Positions 16,911-24,853 are shown, counted from the first letter of the stretch. The stretch is 64,000 nucleotides of DNA from an uncultured cyanobacterium (GCA_937899645.1 CALCCD010000015.1:17063-81062); one strand, 5' to 3'. Translations and numbers: made by a program. The notes: generated by a model not told the origin, from the letters alone.

Positions 16911-17069
16911 GTGCGGGAAAGAACTGTATTGACTATTCCTGTAAACCCACGGACGAGAAAAGGTAGGCGATCGAAAAGAGCGAAAAAAACCGTGTTAGTA
17001 CCATTTGCCCCTAAAACAGAAGCGGGCAACATGAAAGTGTTCCCAGCCAAGAAGCCGAGTCCTTCGTAG
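16911..17069 (+). CDS. Small very basic protein (52 aa)
   Basis: A short frame with a strongly basic core (NPRTRKGRRSKRAKKT) and tail NMKVFPAKKPSPS. AGGCGG stands 6 bp before the GTG at 16911; TTG at 16929 is another possible start. Its composition resembles DNA-packaging or nucleic-acid-binding peptides. It opens the rightward cluster leading to the two 116-residue genes. Evidence is limited to composition and context. Confidence 0.45.
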   Translation: MRERTVLTIPVNPRTRKGRRSKRAKKTVLVPFAPKTEAGNMKVFPAKKPSPS

Positions 17070-17116
17070 TACTACGAAGAACCAGCTTCTCTGGCAACAG
17101 TGAGAATCAAGCACAA

Positions 17117-17467
17117 ATGGCTCTAACAAACCCTCCTCTTCTTCAGAAGGAGCGCCTAAAGCAGCTCGAAATTTACGACGTCGAGCAGATGAAGTCTGGC
17201 GGATCTACGGCCACGCCAATCACCCAGGCGTTCGACCCCCCGGTCCAAGCGAAGAAAATTGAAGGTCAACTAGCTCAGTCCAGTACTCACACCACGCTTC
17301 TCTACGTCGTGACGGAAGACGGCAAGTTTATTCCCTACGAGTTAAACCCCGGAGGCTCTTTCGTCTTGGACGAGCTGACCAACGTAGCAGGACTTCGAGT
17401 CGGCAGCGTCCGCGCTGAAGCCTCTGAGGACTACTTCAGCTATGCCCAAATCAAGGTTTGGTCTTAG
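17117..17467 (+). CDS. Unknown 116-residue beta-rich element protein
   Basis: Not recognised. The C-terminal 70 residues alternate polar and hydrophobic residues (HTTLLYVVTEDGKFIPYEL, GSFVLDELTNVAGLRVG), as in a small beta barrel or sandwich. The next gene has the same length and a vaguely similar second half (GEI-x-x-I-x-PLGAFEI versus GKFIPYELNPGGSFVL), so they may be distant paralogs. The codon use is less GC-rich than neighbouring host genes. Confidence 0.68.
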   Translation: MALTNPPLLQKERLKQLEIYDVEQMKSGGSTATPITQAFDPPVQAKKIEGQLAQSSTHTTLLYVVTEDGKFIPYELNPGGSFVLDELTNVAGLRVGSVRAEASEDYFSYAQIKVWS

Positions 17468-17532
17468 TCTTCTAAACCTCTAACCCTTCCTTTTCGATAC
17501 AACAAAAGTAAGCACTCCCAAGTACTGAGCTA

Positions 17533-17883
17533 ATGGCAATTAATAACGTCGCGCTACGGCAAGAATTCACGCAACAGCGCGCAGGCGAACCCGACGCCTA
17601 CAAGACTCAAATTTCCGTTGCGGCTGGCGTCTCGACGGTCGATAACAGCGACCTTCCGGCTGGTGCAATGCAAGGCGCGAGCCTGACCATCTCGGCAAGC
17701 CACGCTAACCCCGGCGTGGGAATCGTGTCGGGCGCAAATGGCGAGATTGGCGAAATCAGCCCTCTGGGCGCTTTCGAGATCGCCCGACCGTTCGAGCAGG
17801 CGATCGCGCTAAGCGTAATGGCCGGTCAGCCCGATGGCGTGTACGTGTTTTACACGTCTGTCGCACCGCTCGAAGACGTATAA
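17533..17883 (+). CDS. Unknown 116-residue beta-rich element protein
   Basis: Same length as the upstream gene and placed 65 bp after it. Ala/Gly/Ser-rich with strand-like stretches (MQGASLTISASHA, ALSVMAGQPDGVYVFYTS) and no catalytic motif, as expected for an abundant structural subunit. A possible distant paralog of the 17117 gene; the similarity is weak and needs a profile comparison. Confidence 0.68.
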   Translation: MAINNVALRQEFTQQRAGEPDAYKTQISVAAGVSTVDNSDLPAGAMQGASLTISASHANPGVGIVSGANGEIGEISPLGAFEIARPFEQAIALSVMAGQPDGVYVFYTSVAPLEDV

Positions 17884-17902
17884 CCCATAAGGAGTTTCGC
17901 CG

Positions 17903-18139
17903 ATGAGCGATTGGGCGCTTCAACTTCAAATAATCGGCTTAACCGTTGGAATCCTTCGTGGCGCGATCGTGATTTACGATCGATTCCGAGCCTCACAGGA
18001 GCGAGTCAGGGCGGAGCAACAGCGGATGAAGCGGCGTATTCGAGACCTCGAACTCCGAGCGGCCTACCTCGAGGACTATCTCGCAGGGAAGGCTGACGGT
18101 TTTATTCCGCTTCGGGACGCTTCGCCTTGCCAGGACTAG
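17903..18139 (+). CDS. Small membrane-anchored coiled-coil protein (78 aa)
   Basis: Residues 5-25 (ALQLQIIGLTVGILRGAIVIY) form one membrane helix; residues 27-62 form a charged helix (RAEQQRMKRRIRDLELRAAYLEDYL) suited to a coiled coil. A good AAGGAG site lies 9 bp before the ATG. The build resembles small phage or plasmid membrane proteins such as spanin- or holin-accessory-like peptides, but the family is not recognised. Last gene before a terminator. Confidence 0.65.
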   Translation: MSDWALQLQIIGLTVGILRGAIVIYDRFRASQERVRAEQQRMKRRIRDLELRAAYLEDYLAGKADGFIPLRDASPCQD

Positions 18140-18177
18140 CGTAAGAGAACATTTCCGGCCTCTATCTGGATCCTCAG

Positions 18178-18213
18178 CAGCCACAGCGCGATCGCGTTGT
18201 GGCTGTTTTCTTT
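18178..18213 (+). terminator. Rho-independent terminator
   Basis: CAGCCACA and TGTGGCTG pair around a HIP1-containing loop (GCGCGATCGCGT) and are followed by TTTTCTTT. It closes the rightward cluster ending at 18139. Confidence 0.82.
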
Positions 18214-18216
18214 CAC

Positions 18217-18630
18217 CTAGCGAGTAATTTCTACGACCCGGAACACTGCCCGCCCACGAGCGCAGAGTTTCGCCCAGTCCACCAACGCCTCACCTCGGGT
18301 CGCGTACACACGGAAGGGCTCGACCTCAGCCACCTCGCACAGCTCGCCGCCGTAGTTCACACCATCGGGGTCGCCAGCCATGCAGATATGCCAGGTTTTA
18401 GTTGTGCCGTCGAGACCGGCTGGCAGCAGGACGGCGACGAACCCGACGGGGTTCCACTCGGAGAGCGTCTCAGCGTCAGCGATCGCGTCGGCCTCGCGGT
18501 CGTAGATTCGACCGCCTTCGATTCCTGCGAGCGAGCAGGCGATTCCGTCGTCGGGGCCAAAGCCGGTGCGGCATGACTTGCGGACGATCCAGCGATCGCG
18601 ATCGACTGGCTCAAAGGGTGGGGTCGGCAT
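18217..18630 (-). CDS. Unknown 137-residue element protein
   Basis: Not recognised. Contains a DRDRWIVRKSC start region, a helical DREADAIADAETL segment and a GYVAVLLPAG-like strand (FVAVLLPAGLDG). The plan of a short strand, an alpha helix with spaced acidic residues and a final strand resembles small accessory proteins found beside replication genes. It ends the leftward replication operon. Confidence 0.65.
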   Translation of the reverse strand: MPTPPFEPVDRDRWIVRKSCRTGFGPDDGIACSLAGIEGGRIYDREADAIADAETLSEWNPVGFVAVLLPAGLDGTTKTWHICMAGDPDGVNYGGELCEVAEVEPFRVYATRGEALVDWAKLCARGRAVFRVVEITR

Positions 18631-18636
18631 GGCGCG

Positions 18637-19065
18637 TCAAGCCTCGCGTTGGTAGCTGTTGAGGGGAAGCGGTCGGCTGCAAGCTTCGCAGATGCAAAAG
18701 GGTGGTTCTGTCGCGTAGTCCGGAGGGTAGGGATTGAAGCGGATGACGTGGATTCTGTGCTTCCAGAGGTGGGGGCGATGCAGGACGAGCCGGGACGGGA
18801 GGTCACAGTAGGGAGCGATTAGCTCCTGGAGCCAGTCGTGGTCGAGCCGTCGCAGGAGATGCTCGGTCGATTCGTAGGGACGCCGACAGGGACGACCGCA
18901 GACCTCGCAGCTATCGCCTGCCATGAGCTTCATCCATTCGACCCAGGTGGCGTCAGGCGATAGGCGTTGGGCCATTTGCCGCTTCCGTTCTTCCCAGGTT
19001 TCGATCGAGGGCCACTGCCGCCGACGGGTCGAGACGAGCGCCTGTATACGCGCCTGGAAGCTCAC
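18637..19065 (-). CDS. Putative zinc-binding 142-residue protein
   Basis: Two cysteine pairs, CEVCGRPC (residue ~53) and CICEAC (residue ~127), could hold one zinc ion across the fold; the rest is Trp/Arg/His-rich. No HNH or other nuclease motif is complete. Its start overlaps the stop of the large replication gene by 4 bp, so it is probably co-translated with it and may act in replication or its control. Function not known. Confidence 0.65.
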   Translation of the reverse strand: MSFQARIQALVSTRRRQWPSIETWEERKRQMAQRLSPDATWVEWMKLMAGDSCEVCGRPCRRPYESTEHLLRRLDHDWLQELIAPYCDLPSRLVLHRPHLWKHRIHVIRFNPYPPDYATEPPFCICEACSRPLPLNSYQREA

Positions 19066-22000
19066 GAGCTACCCTCCTGGACGCAGGCGACGAGCGAGAG
19101 CGCCTGCCGGGCCTCCCAGGCGGCAGTCTGGTCGCGCTCGGAGAACAGCGCCAGCGCCTGACGCAACAGCTCCTCGGGTATTCGGGAAACCATGTCTTGC
19201 AGCAGTCCCGGTATCTGCTTCCAGAGGGGCAGCAGTCGGCACAGCGGCTCGGGCGAGGCCAGGGCGACACGGATGGTTTCCGATCGTTCGAGCCAGGGCG
19301 TGATCGTGCCGTCGTCGCGTAGGCACGCTACCCGATCGAACTCGCGATCGCGCTGAATAACCACGACGGTCTCGCCAGAGCTTTCAACGGCGTCACCAAC
19401 CCCCAAAGGAGAGCCGTAGAGAGTCTCTAGGGGAGGGTCAAAACTCGAAAAACTGTCATCATTGTCATCAAACGCCTGAAACCCTTGCCCTGAGGGCGTT
19501 TCGTTGATGACACCTACCTTGTCATCATTGTCATCATTGTCATCAAACTGAGTGAGATTTGATGACAGATCTGGTAATGATGACAGGTTGATGACAGGGT
19601 TGTCATCATTAAAAACCTTGTCCCCGTAAGGGTTTGAAGAGTTTGATGACAATGATGACAGTTTTTTAGAATCACACTCTTCTATGTCATCGTTCGCTGA
19701 CAGCAATTCGACCGATCGCCCACGCGATCGCGTCTTGGCGAGGCCCATATTTTCTAGTTCCTTGAACCAGCCTTTGACTGTTTCGGCTTTACTCTTGCTG
19801 CCGTAGTTGAACCGGCGTCCGAACCCGGCGTACACGTCGCGCGGGCTCAATATGCCCTTGCGATCGAGGTTCTCGAGGATTTTGGCCAGGTGGGGCGTGA
19901 TGTTGTTGCCGCCGGTCTGGTTCTCTGCGTAGAGGGACTGGATTTGCGCGATCGAGAAATCGACGACCGCGATCGCGGCTTCGACGGTCGTCAGCGGGAT
20001 TTCGTCGGGCGGTAGTGCGTCGCGGCGATCGCCCGCTGCCCAGTTGAGGACATGCAGGTTCATCGCGACCTTGCCGATTCGACCGTCGGACTTGCCGTAG
20101 TACGAGGCCATCGCTGGGCGGGTCTCTGCGCAGCGGGCGCGTTCGTAGTCATTGCGGCGGGCGAGGAACCGGCGGCTGGCGTCGGGGGCGAGGTGGTAAG
20201 CCATCGGTGGCAGGTTGTCGATCGCCTGGTAGAGGGCCGCGAGCCGACTGGTGATGTCGATGCGTCCGCCGATCTCGGTGATGATGTTTTCGGCGACGGG
20301 CTGATTTACGAACATAAATCGCGACCATTGGCCGTTACTGTCTGAGCCGTCGCCCATCAGTCCGAGCAGCACCTCGGGTTGGATCGCGCCGACGATCGCG
20401 AAGTTCACGGTGTCGATGTCGTCCTGGATGCCGCCCGATCGCAGCACCTTGCCGCCCTGGCCGTCGTAGAGGCTGAGGAGCTGCTCTTTGTCCGCGCCGC
20501 CCTTGCGATAGGCGTCGAGGTTGCCAAACAGTGCAGCCAATTCGTCGCAGAGGTACAGCAGCCCATTGCTGGGCTGGCGCGCCGCTTGCCGCAGGATTGC
20601 CTCGCCGGTGGTGGTGCTGAAGTAGTAGAGCCGCTGTTGGGGCTCTTTGGGCTCCACGACACCATCAGCGCGGGCGTTGCGGCACTGAATCTCCCATTCC
20701 TCGTGGGCCATCTCGTGCAGCGCTCGGACGGTGTTGTGAAGTCGCTGCAACGGCTTGGAGGCGATCGCTTTGACGATCGGGGTCTTGCGCTGGGAGGGTG
20801 GCGCGACGATGCCGCAGTAGAGCCCCGGCGTGACGGCGTAGTCGGTGTCGGGGATGAGTTCGAGGAACGTGCCGTTTTTGTGGAGCGATGACACCGTGGG
20901 CAGCAGTGTCATTAGGTAGTTTTCTGGCCGCAGATTCAGTTTGTTGGCGATCGCGGCGATCGGTTTAGCCAGGTCGGGCGGCAGCACTGCCGACAAGTCG
21001 AGCCGGGCGATCCGAGCCATCCGCTGTTGCTCCAGCTCGCGGATGGTGTGGGCGCGGTCTTCGATTTTGTCGTGTTCGGCGATGCGCTCGGCGACGATCG
21101 CGTTGATGTTTCGCGCGGGCTGTTTGTGTTTGACGGCCAGGGCGGCGATCGCGGCTTCGCGTTCCGCGCCGAACAGGCCGCGATCGAGCAGGCGGTCGAT
21201 GTCGGCGATAAGGTTTTGTCCGAGGTCGTCGTCCGCTTCGTCCTCGATGACGCCTGCCGACTGTGACCCCTCGCCCCGCATCGATGCAGCAGCGGCGGCG
21301 GCGATCGCGCGGGTTTGCTGCTGGATGGCCTGGGCGATCGCCTCTCCGGTGAGCGCGCCGCCGGTGGCGTCCACCCAGTCGGTGAGGTCGCCTTTTTCGG
21401 GGGCGTCGGGCCAGAGGGCGGTGATGGGCAGGGCGATCGCGGGCAGGCCGACGGCGGCGGCGGCGGCGGCGGCGGTGTCGGCGCTGCCCCAGCCTGGGGT
21501 GTCGTTGTCGGCGATCGCGACGATGCCCGTGACCCCGGCGTCCTTCAAGCCTTGGTACAGCTCGGGCAGGGTTTTGCTGCTGGCTTTGCCGCGCGGGCAG
21601 GTGGCGGCGAGGCCGAGGCGGAGGGCGGTGTCTACGTCTTTTTCGCCCTCGACGGCGAGCGCCCAGGAGCCGCTGTAGACGCGACCGTAGAGCGGCCAGG
21701 GGGATTTGCCCGCGCCGAACGTCCAGCGATCGTATTCGCGGTTGTAGGGGCGGAAGTCTTTACCACCGTCGTCGTAGTGGAAGCGGGCGACGCGCTGGAT
21801 GTTGCTGTACTGGTAGATGGTGTAGCCGCTGGGTTTGGCTCCTTTTGGCTTCCGCAGCCAGTCGGGTTTATCGTCCGAGTAGCTGGACGGCGGGTCGATC
21901 GGGTGGATAAGGAACTGCACGCCGTCGGGTGGTGGTGGCGTGTCGATCGCCAGTTGGCGCGCGCCGCGCTCGACGAAGGTTCCGGCCAGCTTTTTTACGG

Positions 22001-22232
22001 CAACTTTCACGTCGCCGCCGTCGCAGCCGGGGGAGTCTTTACTGCCGTAGCACTCGAAGCCTTTGCCGTCGGGAGATACCCAGAGGTTATGGCCACCGCA
22101 GACGGGGCAAATGTATTTATCGCGCTCTTTTTTTGGGGATGGCTCGAGCACGTCCAGGTGGTCGCGAATGTTGAAGTCGTCGCGGGCTGGAATGCTTGCC
22201 ATCGCTCGATCCTGGTTGCTAAAATTGTCCAT
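19062..22232 (-). CDS. Primase-helicase-like replication protein (zinc ribbon, TOPRIM, DUF3987)
   Basis: A 1056-residue protein, probably the element's replication initiator or primase. Order: a CHC2-like zinc ribbon (C42, C45, C61, C70), a TOPRIM-like region with VEGEKD (E195) and IADNDTPG (D242, D244), an Ala-rich linker (250-320), a helical segment, then a DUF3987 domain (about 415-800) with APPSQRKTP in the place of a P-loop and YLCDELAALF as a Walker-B-like strand. Residues about 857-926 are low-complexity (repeated Asp-Asp-Asn and Leu-Ser-Ser) because the DNA there is made of 8-bp repeats. GAGGAT precedes the ATG at 22232; ATG 22202 is also possible. It resembles satellite, plasmid and phage primase-helicases. 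Confidence 0.85.
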   Translation of the reverse strand: MDNFSNQDRAMASIPARDDFNIRDHLDVLEPSPKKERDKYICPVCGGHNLWVSPDGKGFECYGSKDSPGCDGGDVKVAVKKLAGTFVERGARQLAIDTPPPPDGVQFLIHPIDPPSSYSDDKPDWLRKPKGAKPSGYTIYQYSNIQRVARFHYDDGGKDFRPYNREYDRWTFGAGKSPWPLYGRVYSGSWALAVEGEKDVDTALRLGLAATCPRGKASSKTLPELYQGLKDAGVTGIVAIADNDTPGWGSADTAAAAAAAVGLPAIALPITALWPDAPEKGDLTDWVDATGGALTGEAIAQAIQQQTRAIAAAAAASMRGEGSQSAGVIEDEADDDLGQNLIADIDRLLDRGLFGAEREAAIAALAVKHKQPARNINAIVAERIAEHDKIEDRAHTIRELEQQRMARIARLDLSAVLPPDLAKPIAAIANKLNLRPENYLMTLLPTVSSLHKNGTFLELIPDTDYAVTPGLYCGIVAPPSQRKTPIVKAIASKPLQRLHNTVRALHEMAHEEWEIQCRNARADGVVEPKEPQQRLYYFSTTTGEAILRQAARQPSNGLLYLCDELAALFGNLDAYRKGGADKEQLLSLYDGQGGKVLRSGGIQDDIDTVNFAIVGAIQPEVLLGLMGDGSDSNGQWSRFMFVNQPVAENIITEIGGRIDITSRLAALYQAIDNLPPMAYHLAPDASRRFLARRNDYERARCAETRPAMASYYGKSDGRIGKVAMNLHVLNWAAGDRRDALPPDEIPLTTVEAAIAVVDFSIAQIQSLYAENQTGGNNITPHLAKILENLDRKGILSPRDVYAGFGRRFNYGSKSKAETVKGWFKELENMGLAKTRSRGRSVELLSANDDIEECDSKKLSSLSSNSSNPYGDKVFNDDNPVINLSSLPDLSSNLTQFDDNDDNDDKVGVINETPSGQGFQAFDDNDDSFSSFDPPLETLYGSPLGVGDAVESSGETVVVIQRDREFDRVACLRDDGTITPWLERSETIRVALASPEPLCRLLPLWKQIPGLLQDMVSRIPEELLRQALALFSERDQTAAWEARQALSLVACVQEGSS
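19454..19660. repeat. Cluster of 12 TGTCATCA/TGATGACA repeats inside the replication gene; candidate origin
   Basis: Exact copies begin at 19454, 19463, 19505, 19520, 19529, 19538, 19560, 19578, 19589, 19601, 19644 and 19653, in both orientations, several at a 9-bp step. In the encoded protein one orientation reads as Asp-Asp-Asn and the other as Leu-Ser-Ser, so the shared feature is the DNA word, not one peptide. Origins inside the rep gene with iterons are common in plasmids and phages. The flanks are AT-richer than the rest of the gene. Confidence 0.6.
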
Positions 22233-22332
22233 GTGATCCTCGGTTGCGTGAGGTCACAGCCCTGGAGTTTCGGAGCGACCGAAAAATCCGACCGAGAAAC
22301 CGGCGCGATCGCGTCCGCGCCGGTATACAGCC

Positions 22333-22375
22333 AAGCCCCCCGCCAGATAGCACGACTGGCGGGGGGCTTGTGTTT
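22333..22375 (+). terminator. Strong hairpin with a rightward T tract
   Basis: AAGCCCCCCGCCAG and CTGGCGGGGGGCTT form a 14-bp perfect stem, followed on the + strand by GTGTTTTT. It sits between the repressor gene and the replication gene, both on the minus strand, yet its T tract faces the + strand. A leftward use would lack U's, so a rightward transcript, perhaps an antisense RNA over the replication-gene start, may end here. Confidence 0.7.
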
Positions 22376-22711
22376 TTAAGGCTTACTCGTCTTGTAAGAC
22401 TCAACAGCTTCCATTGCCCGAACAACTCCGTCCACGAGGGTTTGGAGTTCTGGGTCAACTGGTGGAGCAACGTCGTCGGGGACGGCCTCCACGTCGAGGC
22501 CGATCGATCGGCAGAAGGTTTTTAGGCTTACTCCCAGCTTCGCGGCAACTGCTATTGCCAGGTCGATGCGGGGCATTCGCGCGCCTCTCTGCCAGTCCCG
22601 GAGGGTCGTTTCGCTTACTCCGACAGACTCGCGTAGGGACACTTTTGTTATGCCTTTCTCCTTCAGAAGCTGTTTCAAGGTCGGTGCATTCGGTGGCTGT
22701 GATCTTTGCAT
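22376..22711 (-). CDS. XRE-type HTH repressor of the element
   Basis: A 111-residue Cro/CI-like regulator: LKQLLKEKGITKVSLRESVG and SETTLRDWQRGARMPRIDLA make a standard helix-turn-helix, followed by a short acidic C-terminal part probably for dimerisation. I start it at ATG 22711: a TTGACC/TATAGT promoter ends 4 bp before it, so the mRNA would be almost leaderless, and no ribosome-binding site is visible. An upstream start at 22744 would overlap that promoter. It faces the rightward operon across back-to-back promoters, the arrangement of a maintenance repressor. Confidence 0.83.
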   Translation of the reverse strand: MQRSQPPNAPTLKQLLKEKGITKVSLRESVGVSETTLRDWQRGARMPRIDLAIAVAAKLGVSLKTFCRSIGLDVEAVPDDVAPPVDPELQTLVDGVVRAMEAVESYKTSKP

Positions 22712-22715
22712 GACA

Positions 22716-22744
22716 ACTATAACCATCGAGAAATCTGCGGTCAA
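22716..22744 (-). promoter_or_regulatory. Promoter of the repressor gene
   Basis: TTGACC (minus strand, 22744-22739) and TATAGT (22721-22716) are 17 bp apart, a near-consensus sigma-70 promoter. Transcription should begin at or within 2 bp of the repressor ATG. Confidence 0.6.
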
Positions 22745-22748
22745 GGGG

Positions 22749-22777
22749 TTGACGTGCCTTGACTAGCGATTTATCGT
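22749..22777 (+). promoter_or_regulatory. Rightward promoter of the transfer/packaging operon
   Basis: TTGACG (22749-22754) and TATCGT (22772-22777) with a 17-bp spacer. Its -35 is 4 bp from the -35 of the repressor promoter, and the two together read TCAAGGGGTTGA, an inverted repeat that could be the repressor's operator. A further TTGAC lies at 22760. The leader to the first gene is about 240 nt and contains a perfect AGGAGG site followed by a two-codon frame (TTG CTC TAA, 22913-22921). Confidence 0.55.
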
Positions 22778-23021
22778 TGGTTTTGTAGACGACAGAACGC
22801 CAGTGATCCACCTGGCTGGTGATTGAGATCACGGGTTAACAAATCGTCTCACGGTCGCTCCAAGTTCAGGGCGCAAGTCACCGCTAGGTAACGCACTTAG
22901 GAGGAAAAGCTCTTGCTCTAATCCACGAATCCGAATTCATACCGACGGGGGCGAGACGCGCAGAGTGGGCGATCGTCCCCCGAACAAATCCCGCAAGTAC
23001 ACCCAAAATCACGGACACCAG

Positions 23022-23396
23022 ATGGAGAACATTCAGGAGATAGAAGCGCTCGTCACCGCCCGGTTCGCGCAGGAAGACGAGCCGATGGATCGAAAGTTCG
23101 AGTTTCTCTCGACGTGCCTAGAGCAGGCGGCTGAGTGCCTCGATCGTCGCGACGTTGAGCGGGCTCAGGCGGAAACTGCCGGACTCGATCCCAGCGAGTG
23201 GCCCCCGTCCGCGAACGAATACTTTGAGTCGCTCTTGGAGCTGGCCGAAGAGCTGGGCTATCCCCTGTTCGCCTCTCTCCGCCACGGTGATGTTCGCTGC
23301 ATCGCTTTCAAGAACAAGGTCGTCAGCTTTTCCTGGTTCAAGCCCTCTGATGTCGATGGGAGCTTCGACCTGCTCTGCATTGGACGGGTCGCCTGA
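23022..23396 (+). CDS. Unknown 124-residue acidic protein
   Basis: Not recognised. Helical and acidic (EIEALVTARFAQEDEPM, EYFESLLELAEELGYPL), ending in a small beta segment (VVSFSWFKPSDVDGSFDLL). I use ATG 23022; GTG 22965 in the same frame adds 19 residues of low-complexity basic sequence. It is the first gene after the rightward promoter, and its stop overlaps the next start (TGATG). Confidence 0.6.
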   Translation: MENIQEIEALVTARFAQEDEPMDRKFEFLSTCLEQAAECLDRRDVERAQAETAGLDPSEWPPSANEYFESLLELAEELGYPLFASLRHGDVRCIAFKNKVVSFSWFKPSDVDGSFDLLCIGRVA

Positions 23397-23590
23397 TGTC
23401 TGCCCGCGCCTGGTTTAAACCCGCCGAAGCCGCCGACATGCTGGAGGTTCACCCCTCCACCCTCAAACGCTGGCGACGCACCAATCTCCTCAAATACCGC
23501 AAGCACTGGCTACGAAAGCAGCCCAAAGGCTCCAAAGTTGCGCGCTACGTGTACCACGTCGGAAACATCAACGACTATCTGCTCTCATGA
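23396..23590 (+). CDS. HTH (MerR/excisionase-like) protein, candidate Xis
   Basis: A 64-residue protein with the MerR-like sequence WFKPAEAADMLEVHPSTLKRW, a basic stretch (RKHWLRKQPKGSK), and YVYHVGNINDYL, as in AlpA/excisionase-type winged helices. Size and fold suit a recombination directionality factor for the integrase at 30047, or a regulator. It overlaps the upstream stop and the downstream start by 1-4 bp, typical of a coupled operon. Confidence 0.75.
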   Translation: MSARAWFKPAEAADMLEVHPSTLKRWRRTNLLKYRKHWLRKQPKGSKVARYVYHVGNINDYLLS

Positions 23591-23895
23591 CCCAGACCGC
23601 CTCCGCTGTCCTCGCCCTTGACTTCGCCTCCGAGATCGAGCGCGTCTGTGACGGCTACCGCCAGACCCTCGATCGTCTCGGTGTCGCCCACAGCGAGCTA
23701 CAAGCCCTCTCGGCGAAGGCCGGTCGTCACCAAGCCGACCTCGACCTCGCCCTGACCCACTTCGAGCACCTGCTGAACGACGCGCCACAGCTAAGGGCCG
23801 ACGTTCGCGTCCAGGAGGCGTTCCAAGGCGTCCGGGCTGTCACCGAGACCCGACTCAACCCACGAACCGAGCGCGCGATCGCCGCTGGAAGCTGA
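23587..23895 (+). CDS. Unknown 102-residue helical protein
   Basis: Predicted all-helical with heptad-like hydrophobics (ALDFASEIERVCDGYRQTL, SELQALSAKAGRHQADLDL). No family recognised. Coupled by overlaps on both sides within the rightward operon. Confidence 0.65.
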   Translation: MTQTASAVLALDFASEIERVCDGYRQTLDRLGVAHSELQALSAKAGRHQADLDLALTHFEHLLNDAPQLRADVRVQEAFQGVRAVTETRLNPRTERAIAAGS

Positions 23896-24095
23896 TGACC
23901 CCGAACCGTATTCGCTTGACGCTGACGATCGATGAAGTGAACCGTATTCGACGCTATATCGACCGGCACGCCCCCGCAGCGATCGAGCATTACGCCGAAC
24001 ACGGCGGCGACGAAAACTGTGATTTCTGCATCCTCGTGATGGTCGAGTCAGCCTTCAAGCGAAACGGCGTCGATCTAAGCAGCCTCTCCGACTGA
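23895..24095 (+). CDS. Unknown 66-residue protein
   Basis: Begins with a strand-like LTLTIDEVNRIRRYIDRHAP and has a central HGGDENCDFC segment. The ATG shares its first base with the preceding TGA. The pattern suggests a small alpha/beta protein; function unknown. Confidence 0.6.
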   Translation: MTPNRIRLTLTIDEVNRIRRYIDRHAPAAIEHYAEHGGDENCDFCILVMVESAFKRNGVDLSSLSD

Positions 24096-24148
24096 CGCAC
24101 CCCCCGCGCACCTCTCGCGCACTGTCCCGCACAAGTTCCCCGCATCCC

Positions 24149-24853
24149 ATGCAAACGACCCAACCGCAACGCCCCGAGCATTCCCTTTCGCTCGTCCCGC
24201 ACTCCAATCGCACCCTGTCCGCACCCGACGCGCACGCCCCGCACGTGCGCCCTCTGACGAACTCTCAGTTCTGCGAGGCTCTCGTCGAAGAGTTCGGTCT
24301 ATCCCAGTGTTCGCCCTCGCTGCTGCGTAAGTTCCTGTCGGCGATGCGACCCTCGATCGTCGAAGCCGGTCGCGAGGGCGACCTGCGCGACAACGATCGC
24401 AAGCTGACCGAGTTCGGTCAGGACGCCGTTCGCCTCTACCTCCGGCTCGATCGCGACGCCGAAGCGTTCCGTCGCGAGTTCTGGGAGCAGGTCGGCTACA
24501 GCCCGATCGCCCCGGCAGCGCCCAAAGCCTTGAGTTTCGGGGCCGAGGTCGATTCGCTGTTCGGCATTGAAGATTTCGACCTCGAAGTCCCCGTCCTTGA
24601 CGTGGAAATTGAAGACGTTGGCCCCCTCGCCGTCGAGCAGTTCCAAGGGGCCATCGACGAATATCAAGACCTCGCCGGGCAGTACGACGCCGCCGCAAAT
24701 CGTTACCGCGACGCCAATCAGCAGATCGACTCCGCCGAGCTGAAAGCGCTTCAGAAGCGCGGCGTCGAGCGCGCCCTGCGCGACCTGGCGATCGAGGAAG
24801 CTGCATACCAGAAAACTAAAGCAGCGGCACGAGCCAAGCGCGGCCTCGGCTGA
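24149..24853 (+). CDS. Unknown 234-residue protein
   Basis: The N-terminal 45 residues are Pro/His-rich and probably disordered; residues 45-115 are helical (SQFCEALVEEFGLSQCSPSL); the middle is acidic (DLEVPVLDVEIEDVG); the last 60 residues form a long charged helix (EYQDLAGQYDAAANRYRDAN). No catalytic motif. A hairpin (24947-24976) follows, so expression of later genes may be tuned there. Confidence 0.65.
   Translation: MQTTQPQRPEHSLSLVPHSNRTLSAPDAHAPHVRPLTNSQFCEALVEEFGLSQCSPSLLRKFLSAMRPSIVEAGREGDLRDNDRKLTEFGQDAVRLYLRLDRDAEAFRREFWEQVGYSPIAPAAPKALSFGAEVDSLFGIEDFDLEVPVLDVEIEDVGPLAVEQFQGAIDEYQDLAGQYDAAANRYRDANQQIDSAELKALQKRGVERALRDLAIEEAAYQKTKAAARAKRGLG

Noticed and set aside
21315..22379. 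354-residue open frame on the + strand
   Set aside because: Antisense shadow of the replication gene in GC-rich DNA; valine/glycine/alanine-rich, with no family features.
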